DNA of 64,000 bases from Nostoc sp. NIES-3756. GTDB lineage: Bacteria; Cyanobacteriota; Cyanobacteriia; Cyanobacteriales; Nostocaceae. Shown here piece after piece: positions 40,568-49,267 of the stretch. Each line of letters opens with the position of its first letter. The first letter of the stretch is position 1. The notes beneath the pieces are model-generated. The model did no database searches. It was not told where the DNA came from and saw only the letters and a program-made list of their open reading frames with translations. The translations under genes were made by a program, and so were the position numbers. The stretch spans positions 1,302,001 through 1,366,000 of the forward strand of contig NZ_AP017295.1 in the NCBI RefSeq assembly GCF_001548375.1, given 5' to 3'.

Positions 40568-40619
40568 CGTTATCAGTCATTAGTTATGATACTAACCAAT
40601 GATTAATGACTAATGACTA

Positions 40620-41729
40620 ATGACCAAAAAACGAGTTTGCATCATCTTAGGAACCCGCCCGGAAGCAATTAAACTAGCTCCGGTAATACAAGTCTTCCAA
40701 AAATCTCCAGACTTTGATTTACAGGTAATTCTCACTGGACAGCATCGTGAGATGGTAGAACAGGTAATGCAGTTATTTAACCTCAAGGCAGATTATGACC
40801 TAGAGATTATGCAGCCTCAACAGTCTCTCAGTGATATTACCTGTCGTAGCTTACGAGGTTTGGAAGAATTATTTATTAAGAGTAAACCAGATTTAGTTAT
40901 TGTCCAAGGAGACACAACAACCGCCTTTGCGGCAAGTTTAGCAGCCTTTTACCAAAAAATTCCTGTAGGTCATGTGGAAGCTGGTTTAAGAACTGATGAG
41001 TTATTTAATCCTTATCCAGAAGAAGCTAATCGGCGGTTAATTTCGCAAATCACCCAATTACACTTTGCACCGACTACTTTGGCTGTAGAAAACTTACAGC
41101 GTTCCGGTGTTTTAGGAGAAATTCACTTAACTGGTAATACCGTAATAGATGCTTTATTATACGTAGCTGCCAACGCCCCAGCTTGTAATATCCCTGATCT
41201 AAACTGGAACGAATATCGTGTGCTACTTGCTACAGTCCATCGCCGAGAAAATTGGGGCGAACCACTACAAGCGATCGCCCAAGGCTTCCTACAAATATTA
41301 GATAAATTCCCTGACACAGCCTTACTGTTACCCCTACACCGTAACCCAACAGTCCGCGAACCACTGCAAGCATTATTAGGAAGTCATCCACGGGTATTTT
41401 TAACAGAACCTCTAGATTATGGTGAACTAGTAGGCGCAATTGGGCGATCGCATTTCTTACTAACAGATTCCGGTGGCTTACAAGAAGAAGCCCCTAGTCT
41501 TGGTAAACCAGTACTAGTATTAAGAGAAACCACAGAAAGACCAGAAGCCGTTACCGCAGGTACAGCCAAACTTGTAGGAACAGATAGTCAAACCATTACC
41601 TCTGCTGCTAGTGAATTACTCAGCAACCCCGTAGCTTATAACACAATGGCTAACGCTATCAATCCTTTCGGTGACGGACACGCAGCCGAACGTATATTAG
41701 AAATTGTTCACAAATACCTAAGCGTATAA
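40620..41729 (+). CDS. wecB: UDP-N-acetylglucosamine 2-epimerase (non-hydrolysing)
   Basis: Interconverts UDP-GlcNAc and UDP-ManNAc for surface polysaccharides. It has 369 residues with GTRPEAIKLAPVIQ, QGDTTTAFAASLAA, HVEAGLRTDE, PEEANRRLI, HRRENWG and the C-terminal SGGLQEEAPSLGKPVLVLRETTERPE. The ATG overlaps a TAATGACTAATGACC repeat; the next codons (TKKRVCIILGTRPE) are family-like, so the start is accepted. Confidence 0.94.
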   Translation: MTKKRVCIILGTRPEAIKLAPVIQVFQKSPDFDLQVILTGQHREMVEQVMQLFNLKADYDLEIMQPQQSLSDITCRSLRGLEELFIKSKPDLVIVQGDTTTAFAASLAAFYQKIPVGHVEAGLRTDELFNPYPEEANRRLISQITQLHFAPTTLAVENLQRSGVLGEIHLTGNTVIDALLYVAANAPACNIPDLNWNEYRVLLATVHRRENWGEPLQAIAQGFLQILDKFPDTALLLPLHRNPTVREPLQALLGSHPRVFLTEPLDYGELVGAIGRSHFLLTDSGGLQEEAPSLGKPVLVLRETTERPEAVTAGTAKLVGTDSQTITSAASELLSNPVAYNTMANAINPFGDGHAAERILEIVHKYLSV

Positions 41730-41740
41730 AAAAGTTGTAA

Positions 41741-41780
41741 AAGTATAGGGGTGTAGGTGTTCAAAACCCTTACACCCAGA
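41741..41780. repeat. GGGGTGTAGG/CCTTACACCC inverted repeat after wecB
   Basis: GGGTGTA (41744 on) and the downstream TACACCC pair around GGTGTTCAAAACCCT. It resembles the 12-bp inverted repeat at 49063-49094 (same TCAAAACCCTTA core), so it is a dispersed repeat that may also stop transcription. Confidence 0.6.
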
Positions 41781-41890
41781 TACTCCGCGTACCTCCGCGC
41801 TTACCTCTGCGTTTCTTTGCGTTTCCACTTTGAAATAAATGCGATCGCATTTATTTCGTAAACTCCAAATTTCTGTATCAAAGAGCAGTT

Positions 41891-42613
41891 TTATACTATG
41901 GTTTCAGGTTCATAACCCAAAGACTTTAATCTTTCCCTTAATACTTGCACTTGTGCTTCGGCTTCTAAACGACGCTGTGCTTCCAGGGTTGCCCGTTGTT
42001 CTGCTTCTAAAATTCGTTCTTCTGGAGTAAGTAACCTTTCCCCTTCTTCGTTATACCAATACAACCATTCTCTAGCTATACCTTGATAAATTCCCCGTTC
42101 TCGTCCAATTCCTAAACCAATTTCTGGTAGCCAAATGGGATTTCCTGACATGAGAATATATTCGCCATTTTCTAATCGATAAACTTCCAGAGGTAGTTTT
42201 TTACGCCGAAAAGGATTGTACACAACGTAGTACAAAACACCTAACTCTTTGGCATACAATTCTTTTTTAGTGCTATATTCTCCTAAATGTTTAGGTGAAG
42301 CAACTTCCAAAACTAAAGCTGGGGGCTTTTTCTCTTCCCACAGTACATAACTCAGGCGTAAATTCCCATCAATAAAACGGTTAACTTCAACGCTAAGAAA
42401 GCCATCTGGGACAATAGCTGGCTTATTCGGGTCATAGTATATGCCCATATCTACACCAAAGTACCAATCCCAACGATCTGACCAATCTAAAGCCAGCGTA
42501 GCTTTAAGCAAACCAGGAATTAAATCTTGTATTTCATTATCCACAGGCGTATCATCAGAATCGGTTAGTTCTTCAGAAGATGGTAAACAGTGTAACGGGT
42601 TGTAGTCTAACAT
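41891..42613 (-). CDS. Uma2-family (DUF820) putative restriction endonuclease
   Basis: A 240-residue protein of the PD-(D/E)XK Uma2 family, hugely expanded in cyanobacteria. The nuclease-like core has VPDGFLSVEV and KPPALVLEVASPKHLGEYSTKKELYAKELGVLYYVVYNP. The last 50 residues are a Glu/Arg/Ala-rich coiled coil (EERILEAEQRATLEAQRRLEAEAQ). Its function is not established for the family. It stands alone. Confidence 0.88.
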   Translation of the reverse strand: MLDYNPLHCLPSSEELTDSDDTPVDNEIQDLIPGLLKATLALDWSDRWDWYFGVDMGIYYDPNKPAIVPDGFLSVEVNRFIDGNLRLSYVLWEEKKPPALVLEVASPKHLGEYSTKKELYAKELGVLYYVVYNPFRRKKLPLEVYRLENGEYILMSGNPIWLPEIGLGIGRERGIYQGIAREWLYWYNEEGERLLTPEERILEAEQRATLEAQRRLEAEAQVQVLRERLKSLGYEPETIV

Positions 42614-42732
42614 AAGTTCTCTTCCCTGGGTAGAATTTCCATAGGTTTAACTTTAATAAATTAATTGATCTATATTTTCTTGCTTGTGTTTGTTATCCAG
42701 AATTTAAAATCAGTTTCAATAGTTAAATATAT

Positions 42733-42762
42733 AAAAAAAGAGCAGGTATGCAACCCGCTCTT
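42733..42762 (-). terminator. intrinsic terminator of ndhD
   Basis: AAGAGC (42738-42743) pairs with GCTCTT (42757-42762), with inner GGT/ACC. On the minus strand the stem runs into a T-run (A-run 42733-42739). It lies 33 bases after the ndhD stop. Confidence 0.8.
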
Positions 42763-42795
42763 ACAAAGATATAAGTAAAAATGATGAAGTACCAG

Positions 42796-44373
42796 TTAAT
42801 TACCAATTAATGGCGCATTCAAAGAAACTTCTGCTGCTTGGCGTTTTTCCTGCGCCAAAGTCGGTACAGAATCACGCAACCTTGCTGTTAGTTGTACTGT
42901 TGTAGAGTCATACACCTGAGTCAGCAATTTAGGATAGAAACCAATACCAATAATTGGTACTAACAGACAAGCAATAATGAAGACTTCGCGGGGTTCGGCA
43001 TCAATTAGTTGTTGATGAGAAACTAATTCCTCATTTTCTTGACCGTAGAAAATTTCCCGCAACATTGACAGCAGATAAATGGGAGTTAAAATTACCCCAA
43101 CTGCCATGAGAAATACCACGATGACCTTAAATGTAGGGCTATAAGCATCGCTGGTAGCAAAGCCGACAAATATCATTAATTCTGCTACGAAACCACTCAT
43201 TCCCGGCAATGCTAAGGAAGCCATTGAACAAGTAGTGAACATAGCGAATATCTTCTGCATCCGCTTACCGACACCACCCATTTCATCTAACATCAAGGTG
43301 TGTGTACGGTCATAGGTTGCACCGACAAGGAAGAACAAACTCGCGCCGATTAAGCCGTGGGATACCATTTGTAATACTGCCCCACTCAAGCCTAAATCGG
43401 TGAAGGAGGCAAAGCCAATGACCACAAAACCCATGTGGGAAATTGAGGAGTAGGCAATCTTCCGCTTCAGGTTGCGTTGGGCAAAGGATGTCAAGGCGGC
43501 GTAGATAATGTTTACTACACCCAAAATCACCAGCACAGGGGCAAATAAAGCATGAGCATCAGGTAAAATACCTGCATTCATCCGAATTAGGGCATAACCA
43601 CCCATTTTCAGGAGAATACCAGCCAGCAACATATGCACGGGGGCTGTGGCTTCACCGTGGGCATCGGGTAGCCAAGTATGTAGGGGAATGATAGGTAACT
43701 TGACAGCGTAAGCAATGAGGAAACCAGCGTACACTAACAATTGGAAATTCAAGGCGTAATCTTTGACTGCAAGCGATCGCATATCAAAGGTGACTGTATC
43801 GCCATAAAACGCCATTGTCAAAGCGCCGATTAAAATAAACAGCGAACCGCCAGCCGTATACAAAATAAACTTTGTGGCTGCATATTGCCGCTTTTTACCA
43901 CCCCAAATTGCCAGCAGCAGGTAAACGGGAATAAGTTCTAATTCCCACACCAGGAAAAACAGCAGCATATCCTGCACGGCAAACACTGCTATTTGACCGC
44001 CATACATAGCCAGCAGTAAAAAGTAAAATAGCCTGGGCTTTAAGGTCACAGGCCAGGCTGCTAAGGTGGCTAGGGTAGTAATGAACCCAGTCAAAAGAAT
44101 TAGGGGCATAGACAAGCCATCTGCCCCCACTGACCAGTTCAAATCCAATTGTGGAACCCAAGGGTAACTTTCCACCAGTTGCAAGTTCGGATTGTTGAAG
44201 TCGTATTGGGTATAAAATGCGTAAACAATCAAGGCGAAGTCAATTAACCCGACGATAAGGGCGTACCAACGTATGGTTTTACCGTCCTTATCGGGAATAA
44301 TGGGAGTCAGTAGTGACGCGGCTATTGGTAATAAAATAATCGTCGTCAGCCACGGGAAATTAGCTGTATTCAT
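42796..44373 (-). CDS. ndhD: NAD(P)H-quinone oxidoreductase subunit 4 (NdhD)
   Basis: Proton-pumping antiporter-like subunit of the thylakoid NDH-1 complex. It has 525 residues and about 14 transmembrane helices. Conserved key residues include the Glu in [15 protein letters not shown] and the Lys in [26 protein letters not shown]. The sequence fits the NdhD1 type of the respiratory/cyclic NDH-1 form, together with ndhF just upstream. ATG 44373 is preferred to the GTG at 44376. It is separated from ndhF by a small plus-strand gene. Confidence 0.95.
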   Translation of the reverse strand: MNTANFPWLTTIILLPIAASLLTPIIPDKDGKTIRWYALIVGLIDFALIVYAFYTQYDFNNPNLQLVESYPWVPQLDLNWSVGADGLSMPLILLTGFITTLATLAAWPVTLKPRLFYFLLLAMYGGQIAVFAVQDMLLFFLVWELELIPVYLLLAIWGGKKRQYAATKFILYTAGGSLFILIGALTMAFYGDTVTFDMRSLAVKDYALNFQLLVYAGFLIAYAVKLPIIPLHTWLPDAHGEATAPVHMLLAGILLKMGGYALIRMNAGILPDAHALFAPVLVILGVVNIIYAALTSFAQRNLKRKIAYSSISHMGFVVIGFASFTDLGLSGAVLQMVSHGLIGASLFFLVGATYDRTHTLMLDEMGGVGKRMQKIFAMFTTCSMASLALPGMSGFVAELMIFVGFATSDAYSPTFKVIVVFLMAVGVILTPIYLLSMLREIFYGQENEELVSHQQLIDAEPREVFIIACLLVPIIGIGFYPKLLTQVYDSTTVQLTARLRDSVPTLAQEKRQAAEVSLNAPLIGN

Positions 44374-44752
44374 CACAATTCGTCTGCTATTAAATTCATG
44401 TTTGCCAAAAAGCCACTAGCTTATTAACTAACAGCTTTTTAACGATTTGGCATTTATTGTTAGGTTGATTTAATCAAATTGGTATTTTCGAGCGGGAGTT
44501 TTCAGCACTCTATTTCTATAAGCGGCGGGTTTTGTGGCGAGGTCAAATACCTGTTACAAAATGTAATTTAAAATTGCAAATTAATTTAATATTTATGTTA
44601 AAGAAAGTTAAAAATATGAACTAAAAAACCTGTTGAAGGAAAATTGTACTGATGCGATCGCCCACTACATATAGGCATTGTAAGAATACATTACGCTGTT
44701 AGATAGTTGTCAAACAAGCCATTCGGTATCAAAAAGCGTAACAGGAGAAACA
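44374..44752. other. A+T-rich spacer between ndhD and the antitoxin-like gene (379 bp)
   Basis: The ndhD promoter (minus) and that of the small antitoxin-like gene (plus) should lie here. No repeat array and no gene are seen. There is a GCGATCGC site at about 44655. Confidence 0.5.
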
Positions 44753-45004
44753 ATGGCAGAAATTGAAAATCAGATTCGTTATGTTACCAATGCAGATGGA
44801 CAGACAACAGAGGTACTTGTACCTATAGAAATTTGGCAACAGCTTGTAAGTTCTGTAAATTCTGATAAAGTTAGCGGTTTAGCTTGGATTGATAAGCATG
44901 AGCCTAAACCACAAATATTAGCTGATTTGCAAAAGTCCGTGAGACAAGCAGCATCAGGAGAAACTTTCCCAGTATCAGAACTTTGGGATGATATCGAAGG
45001 CTAG
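44753..45004 (+). CDS. antitoxin-like small protein
   Basis: An 83-residue acidic protein, MAEIENQIRYVTNADGQTTE... . The opening (NQIRYVTNADGQTTEVLVPIEIWQQLV) looks like the strand-helix start of small antitoxins with an annotated (V/I)LVP(I/L)E.W..L motif. The C-terminus (LQKSVRQAASGETFPVSELWDDIEG) resembles the toxin-binding tail of Phd/RelB-type antitoxins. The ribosome-binding site is ACAGGAGAAACA. Downstream is only a short broken frame, so a toxin partner seems missing. It sits between ndhF and ndhD on the opposite strand. Confidence 0.6.
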   Translation: MAEIENQIRYVTNADGQTTEVLVPIEIWQQLVSSVNSDKVSGLAWIDKHEPKPQILADLQKSVRQAASGETFPVSELWDDIEG

Positions 45005-45010
45005 AATTTT

Positions 45011-45060
45011 ATGGCAGAAGTTCAAGTTTTTTAGATCGTTATTACCAAGAACAAGGTTAA
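45011..45060 (+). pseudogene. possible remnant of a partner toxin gene
   Basis: ATG GCA GAA GTT CAA GTT TTT TAG starts 6 bases after the antitoxin-like stop, but the other frame continues from the T-run as LDRYYQEQG before a stop. This is what one would see if a one-base change in the T6 run and a later deletion had broken a small toxin gene. The evidence is only position and frame, so confidence is low. Confidence 0.25.
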
Positions 45061-45079
45061 TTTTGCCACTCTTAAAAAA

Positions 45080-45098
45080 AGAGTCTAATTTAGACTCT
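45080..45098 (-). terminator. second terminator downstream of ndhF
   Basis: AGAGTCTAATTTAGACTCT folds into a 7-9 bp stem. On the minus strand it is followed by seven T residues (A-run at 45074-45080). Confidence 0.75.
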
Positions 45099-45112
45099 CA
45101 AAAATGAAAAAT

Positions 45113-45140
45113 ATAAGGGTGGACAGTCGCCCACCCTTAT
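45113..45140 (-). terminator. first terminator downstream of ndhF
   Basis: ATAAGGGTGG (45113-45122) and CCACCCTTAT (45131-45140) form a perfect 10-bp stem, 5 bases after the ndhF stop. T residues follow on the minus strand. Confidence 0.85.
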
Positions 45141-45145
45141 AAAAA

Positions 45146-47236
45146 TCAGGTCACACCGAAAAAGATAACTAAGCCCAAAACCGCCCCAAACACTATTAAG
45201 GCGTAGAATTGAACTCTACCATTTTCGAGATATTTCAGACCTTCACCACTAACAAGGGTGAAAAAGCCTGTCAAGTTAACAGCACCATCAACAACACGGA
45301 AGTCAACTTCCATGACTTGTCTAGCAAGACGACGTAAACCAAGCACAAAGACACGGTGGTAAATGTCATCGAAGTACCACTTGTTGAGTGATAGTTCGTA
45401 GAGTGGCTTGATTTTATCTGCGATCGCCGCCGGGTCAATCTTCCGCAGTAGATACATCAAGGAAGCTAAGGTAATCCCAATTAAAGAAATACCAACTGAA
45501 CTACCCGCCATGATGTAAAACTCATGGGGATCAAATTCAGCCGCTTTTTCTAAAACTTCCGCCAAGCTTTCGGTAGGCGAATAGATGAACCTTTCAAAAT
45601 AATTGTTGTAGGGTGTACCTACCAAACCAATAAAAATCGAAGGTATCGCTAAAACTACCAACGGTAAAGCCATAGTCCAGGGCGACTCATGGGGAGAACT
45701 GCTGTGATGACCGTGACCATCATGATGACCATCGGTAGCAGCTAATTCACCTTTCTTCATTGCACCTGGGCCAAAAGTAGGCGCGAGTTCTGGCGCATCT
45801 ACTTCTAGAAGGATGGTTTTAGCTTTGAGTAACTTATCCTTGATTTTCTCGTCTTTACCCCGGAATTTGCCTTCAAATGTTGAGAAATACATTCTAAACA
45901 TATAAAAAGCAGTGATCCCTGCTGTTACCCAACCAATAAACCACAGAAATGGATTAGAGGCATAAGCAGCACCGAGAATTTCATCCTTTGACCAGAAACC
46001 AGCAAAGGGAGGAATCCCGGCAATTGCCAAGCAACCAATCAAGAATGTCAACCCAGTTACAGGCATATACTTACGTAAGCCGCCCATCAAGCGCATATCC
46101 TGCGCCAAAGCCGGGTCGTGACCCACAACGGCTTCCATGCCATGAATTACAGAACCGGAACCCAAGAACAGCATCGCCTTGAAGTAGGCGTGGGTCATGA
46201 GGTGGAATAATCCTGCACTGTAAGCGCCTACTCCCATTGCCATCACCATGTAACCTAACTGGGAGATGGTGGAGTAAGCCAAGCCTTTCTTGATGTCATT
46301 TTGGGTAATCGCAATGGTAGCGCCCAAAAATGCCGTAAATGCCCCTGTAAAGGCAATCACGTTCATGGCGGCAGGAACGTGTTCAAATACTGGGTACATC
46401 CGGGCAACGAGGAAAACCCCAGCTGCCACCATTGTTGCGGCGTGGATTAAGGCAGAAATGGGGGTAGGGCCTTCCATCGCGTCTGGTAGCCAGACATGGA
46501 GGGGGAATTGGGCAGATTTAGCAACAGGGCCGAGGAAGACCAAAATGGCAAACAGAACAGCCAGGAAATTGCTGATGGAACCTGTCTGTACGAGTTCGGC
46601 TAGGCGATCGCCCATTAAATTGAACTCGAAGCTGCCTGTAGCCCAATACAGCCCCAGAATGCCTAGCAGTAAACCGAAGTCACCTACACGGTTGGTCACA
46701 AAGGCTTTTTGGGCTGCATCTGCTGCTGATTTGCGATCGTACCAGAAGCCCACCAGCAAGTAGGAACACATCCCCACCAATTCCCAGAATATATAAATCT
46801 GGACTAGGTTAGGGCTGACTACTAGACCCAACATTGAGGAGCCAAACAAGCTCAGATAGGCGTAAAATCTCACGTAGCCTGGGTCATGAGCCATGTAGCC
46901 ATCGGTATAAACCATGACGAGGAATGCTACCGAAGTGACAATCACAAGCATTAAAGCTGTGAGATTGTCAATGGTATAGCCCATACTCAGGTGGAAATTG
47001 CCTGCTGCGGCCCATTCTAAAGTGCGGAGATAAGTTGGGTGTCCTTGGAGTTGACTCCACAGCAAAGCCGACGACAAACCCAAGGCTGCACCCATGAGGG
47101 AAATGATCACAGCAGCGTTTAGCTGTCGCAAGCCGTTTGTCGTCTGATTGAACGAAATTAAGCCGACACCAACCAACATTGCTCCTAAGAGTGGCAATAC
47201 TGGAATTAGCCAGGCATATTCATAGATTACTTCCAT
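45146..47236 (-). CDS. ndhF: NAD(P)H-quinone oxidoreductase subunit 5 (NdhF)
   Basis: Largest antiporter-like subunit of thylakoid NDH-1, with about 15-16 transmembrane helices and 696 residues. The conserved acid is in YIFWELVGMCSYLLVGFWYDR, and the channel Lys/His region is in PVAKSAQFPLHVWLPDAMEGPTPISALIHAA. A hydrophilic loop (about 445-520) is His-rich (DGHHDGHGHH). It is the NdhF1-type partner of NdhD1. The codon before ATG 47236 is a GTG, which could also serve as start. Two terminators follow. Confidence 0.96.
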   Translation of the reverse strand: MEVIYEYAWLIPVLPLLGAMLVGVGLISFNQTTNGLRQLNAAVIISLMGAALGLSSALLWSQLQGHPTYLRTLEWAAAGNFHLSMGYTIDNLTALMLVIVTSVAFLVMVYTDGYMAHDPGYVRFYAYLSLFGSSMLGLVVSPNLVQIYIFWELVGMCSYLLVGFWYDRKSAADAAQKAFVTNRVGDFGLLLGILGLYWATGSFEFNLMGDRLAELVQTGSISNFLAVLFAILVFLGPVAKSAQFPLHVWLPDAMEGPTPISALIHAATMVAAGVFLVARMYPVFEHVPAAMNVIAFTGAFTAFLGATIAITQNDIKKGLAYSTISQLGYMVMAMGVGAYSAGLFHLMTHAYFKAMLFLGSGSVIHGMEAVVGHDPALAQDMRLMGGLRKYMPVTGLTFLIGCLAIAGIPPFAGFWSKDEILGAAYASNPFLWFIGWVTAGITAFYMFRMYFSTFEGKFRGKDEKIKDKLLKAKTILLEVDAPELAPTFGPGAMKKGELAATDGHHDGHGHHSSSPHESPWTMALPLVVLAIPSIFIGLVGTPYNNYFERFIYSPTESLAEVLEKAAEFDPHEFYIMAGSSVGISLIGITLASLMYLLRKIDPAAIADKIKPLYELSLNKWYFDDIYHRVFVLGLRRLARQVMEVDFRVVDGAVNLTGFFTLVSGEGLKYLENGRVQFYALIVFGAVLGLVIFFGVT

Positions 47237-47311
47237 CACTGACGGGTACTTTTAGGATTCTTGACTAACTTGTCGGAACTGTTAATAATTGTGACACACA
47301 CCCTTGAGGAT

Positions 47312-47346
47312 AAAATACCCCACCCGATAACAATTGGGTGGGGTAT
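47312..47346 (-). terminator. intrinsic terminator of the thioredoxin gene
   Basis: ATACCCCACCC (47315-47325) pairs perfectly with GGGTGGGGTAT (47336-47346) around a 10-base loop. On the minus strand TTTTA follows. It lies between the thioredoxin gene and ndhF and explains why the open frame across it (47236-47466) is not a gene. Confidence 0.88.
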
Positions 47347-47450
47347 TAAGCATGGTTTTAGATTTGGGGAATAAGAAATAGGTAATAGGGACTGGGAAGA
47401 AATCGACCCAGTACTTAGTACTCGGTATCTAATCCTCAATCCCCAACCAA

Positions 47451-47837
47451 TCACACAGTCTGACATTCTAAATCTGCTGCTTTAGAACTGCTGTAAGCTT
47501 TAGGACGGTTGGTGTAGCTGAGTTTAATTTCTTCTAAAGCCAATCTGAGGTCGTCTCTGCCACGAAACCCTTCTAAACGATGACGAACTATGCCATTTTC
47601 AATCAAAAGTAGTGTGGGCAAGGACTTTAGGCGATAGGTGTTAGAAAGTTTAAAATTTTCGTCAGCGTTGATCCCAACTAGTTTAATTTGTTCGCCGCAC
47701 TGAGACTGAAATTGAAATAATAGAGGGTGGATAATGCGACACAACCCACACCAAGGGGCTTCAAAATTTACTAAAACCGGAACTGGAGATTCTAAAACTT
47801 CTTGAGTAAATGTCCGCTCACTAACCGACAACACCAT
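47451..47837 (-). CDS. thioredoxin with atypical WCGLC active site
   Basis: A 128-residue thioredoxin fold. The active site is APWCGLCRIIHP, with Leu replacing the usual Pro between the cysteines. Other landmarks are VGINADENFKLSNTYRLKSLPTLLLIENG (including the cis-Pro) and GFRGRDDLRLALEE. This resembles the cyanobacterial TrxC-like group, from memory of that family. ATG 47837 (MVLSVSERTFTQEVL) is chosen; the ATG at 47870 would add an unlikely basic leader. A Pro-to-Leu change would be expected to alter redox potential. Confidence 0.88.
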   Translation of the reverse strand: MVLSVSERTFTQEVLESPVPVLVNFEAPWCGLCRIIHPLLFQFQSQCGEQIKLVGINADENFKLSNTYRLKSLPTLLLIENGIVRHRLEGFRGRDDLRLALEEIKLSYTNRPKAYSSSKAADLECQTV

Positions 47838-48210
47838 GACGCTTCTAGACCTATAGGGTTTTACTATCAAACTAGCTATCAGCAGAAGAAGTTAGCAAGC
47901 TAGTTAAGGTTTTATAGCCGCTATATTTCAACTTTGCTTTTGACTGGGAAAAAGTAAGAGATTCTAAAAATTGATTTTAGGCGGTTATCCTGCCAATTAA
48001 TTCTGCTGAAGAGAGTATTTTGACTATTTTGGCGAATACTCCTCTAGAGATTTTATTGTTTGGTAACGTGCCACTATAAAAGTTTAAAAACGGATTAGCG
48101 CACCCCCACTAACAGCTGTTTCCATTTATCCTACATTGATTTGTAGCAATTGATAAGTAGAAATTTTCATTTAGTTAGTATTTTCTTGTGATAGTGGGGA
48201 TCATGTAAAA
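47838..48210. other. spacer upstream of the thioredoxin gene (373 bp)
   Basis: Non-coding. It contains an inverted pair GAGTATT ... AATACTC at about 48012-48042 and a TTAGTTAGTATTTTCTTGTGATAG tract close to the nnrU stop. Promoter elements are not resolvable. Confidence 0.45.
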
Positions 48211-48927
48211 CTACCAGTCTAGCCTACCAGTTGCTACAAGTAACAGAGGGTGCGCCCACCATAATAAGGCAACAAAGATAGCCACACCTAAATAAGCAGG
48301 ACGAATAAATTCTTGCCACTTGATAGACTGACGACCATCAAAAATTGCAGCAAAGGGAATGATTGATGTGCGTTGTTTAACAATTTCAAAGGCTTCGCCG
48401 TAACGGTTACTTAGACGGCGATCGCCATGCCAAACACCGAATAAATGGTGCAAAATCAACCCCAATGAAGTCACAAGGGTAAAGCTTGTACCTAGCCACA
48501 GAGTATGGGCAACACACCAAATGATCTGCCCGACCATTTGGGGGTGGCGGGTAATGCGTATAATTCCCGTCTCATACAAGTGTACTTGGGGCTTTTGAAT
48601 AGCAGCAATTTCTAGTAGATTGAAGGTGGCAGGGTACAAAAATAAAAACGAAATCGCTGAGAGCAACCAAACTACTTCTTTTACACCCGGTACTTCCTGT
48701 ACCTGCCATAGGCGTAAGCCATCATAACGGTGATTAAAAAAGTAAACAATTAATATGACAGCCAACGGTAAACTGACTAATGCAAAAACAATGCGATAAA
48801 GCCTTGGCCCAATGTACTTTTCTGCCCAAGGGCGCAATGCTGCGCCGCCACTGTGGGCGATCGCAAAAGTCAATTGTAACCCCAGCATAACAAAATGGCT
48901 CGGAGTCAACCAAGGATTCAGCATCAT
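48211..48927 (-). CDS. NnrU / Z-ISO-family membrane protein
   Basis: A 238-residue integral membrane protein with about six or seven segments. The recognisable family motifs are HSGGAALRPWAEKYIGPRLYRIVFALVSLPLAV and RITRHPQMVGQIIWCVAHTLWLG. NnrU is named from a denitrification operon. Plant 15-cis-zeta-carotene isomerase (Z-ISO) belongs to the same family and uses heme. The cyanobacterial member's role is uncertain. It is divergent from rbcR, an arrangement I associate with cyanobacteria. Confidence 0.8.
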   Translation of the reverse strand: MMLNPWLTPSHFVMLGLQLTFAIAHSGGAALRPWAEKYIGPRLYRIVFALVSLPLAVILIVYFFNHRYDGLRLWQVQEVPGVKEVVWLLSAISFLFLYPATFNLLEIAAIQKPQVHLYETGIIRITRHPQMVGQIIWCVAHTLWLGTSFTLVTSLGLILHHLFGVWHGDRRLSNRYGEAFEIVKQRTSIIPFAAIFDGRQSIKWQEFIRPAYLGVAIFVALLWWAHPLLLVATGRLDW

Positions 48928-49267
48928 AAACACAGGTGAAGTAATTTAAAGAAAAGTTAATTCCATACAACCAATACCACAAAGTATTCAACAGGAGACT
49001 TTTAGAGTTGACGCATGAGTAATGAAAATTTAAGGGTTTTGGTAATGAGTGTAGGGTTACGGGGGTATAAGGGTGGGTCAAAACCCTTATACCCTTCCAC
49101 ATCTGCATAGTCTCGTTGCTTGAGTTTGGACTTTCTCCCATGTTGTGGTACTGTCTTTTTCGATTCAAGCCTCCCAGTTTAAGATGCAATAAATCATTCT
49201 CAGTGTAAAAGCTATGTCACATGATTTATTGCTAACGTTGCTCCTTTCATTTGTGGGTTGAGCCATT
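48928..49267. other. divergent nnrU/rbcR spacer with a 12-bp inverted repeat (340 bp)
   Basis: Contains GGGTATAAGGGT (49063-49074) and ACCCTTATACCC (49083-49094), a perfect 12-bp inverted repeat with an 8-base loop. It is similar to the repeat after wecB. The remaining sequence should hold the divergent promoters; no further structure is clear. Confidence 0.5.
49063..49094. repeat. 12-bp perfect inverted repeat upstream of rbcR
   Basis: GGGTATAAGGGT pairs with ACCCTTATACCC around GGGTCAAA. The CAAAACCCTTA core is shared with 41760-41775. It could be a dispersed repeat or an operator between nnrU and rbcR. Confidence 0.7.

Noticed and set aside
47236..47466. 76-codon minus-strand frame between thioredoxin and ndhF
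   Set aside because: It runs across the perfect terminator hairpin at 47315-47346 and codes for low-complexity, repeat-derived sequence with no family resemblance.
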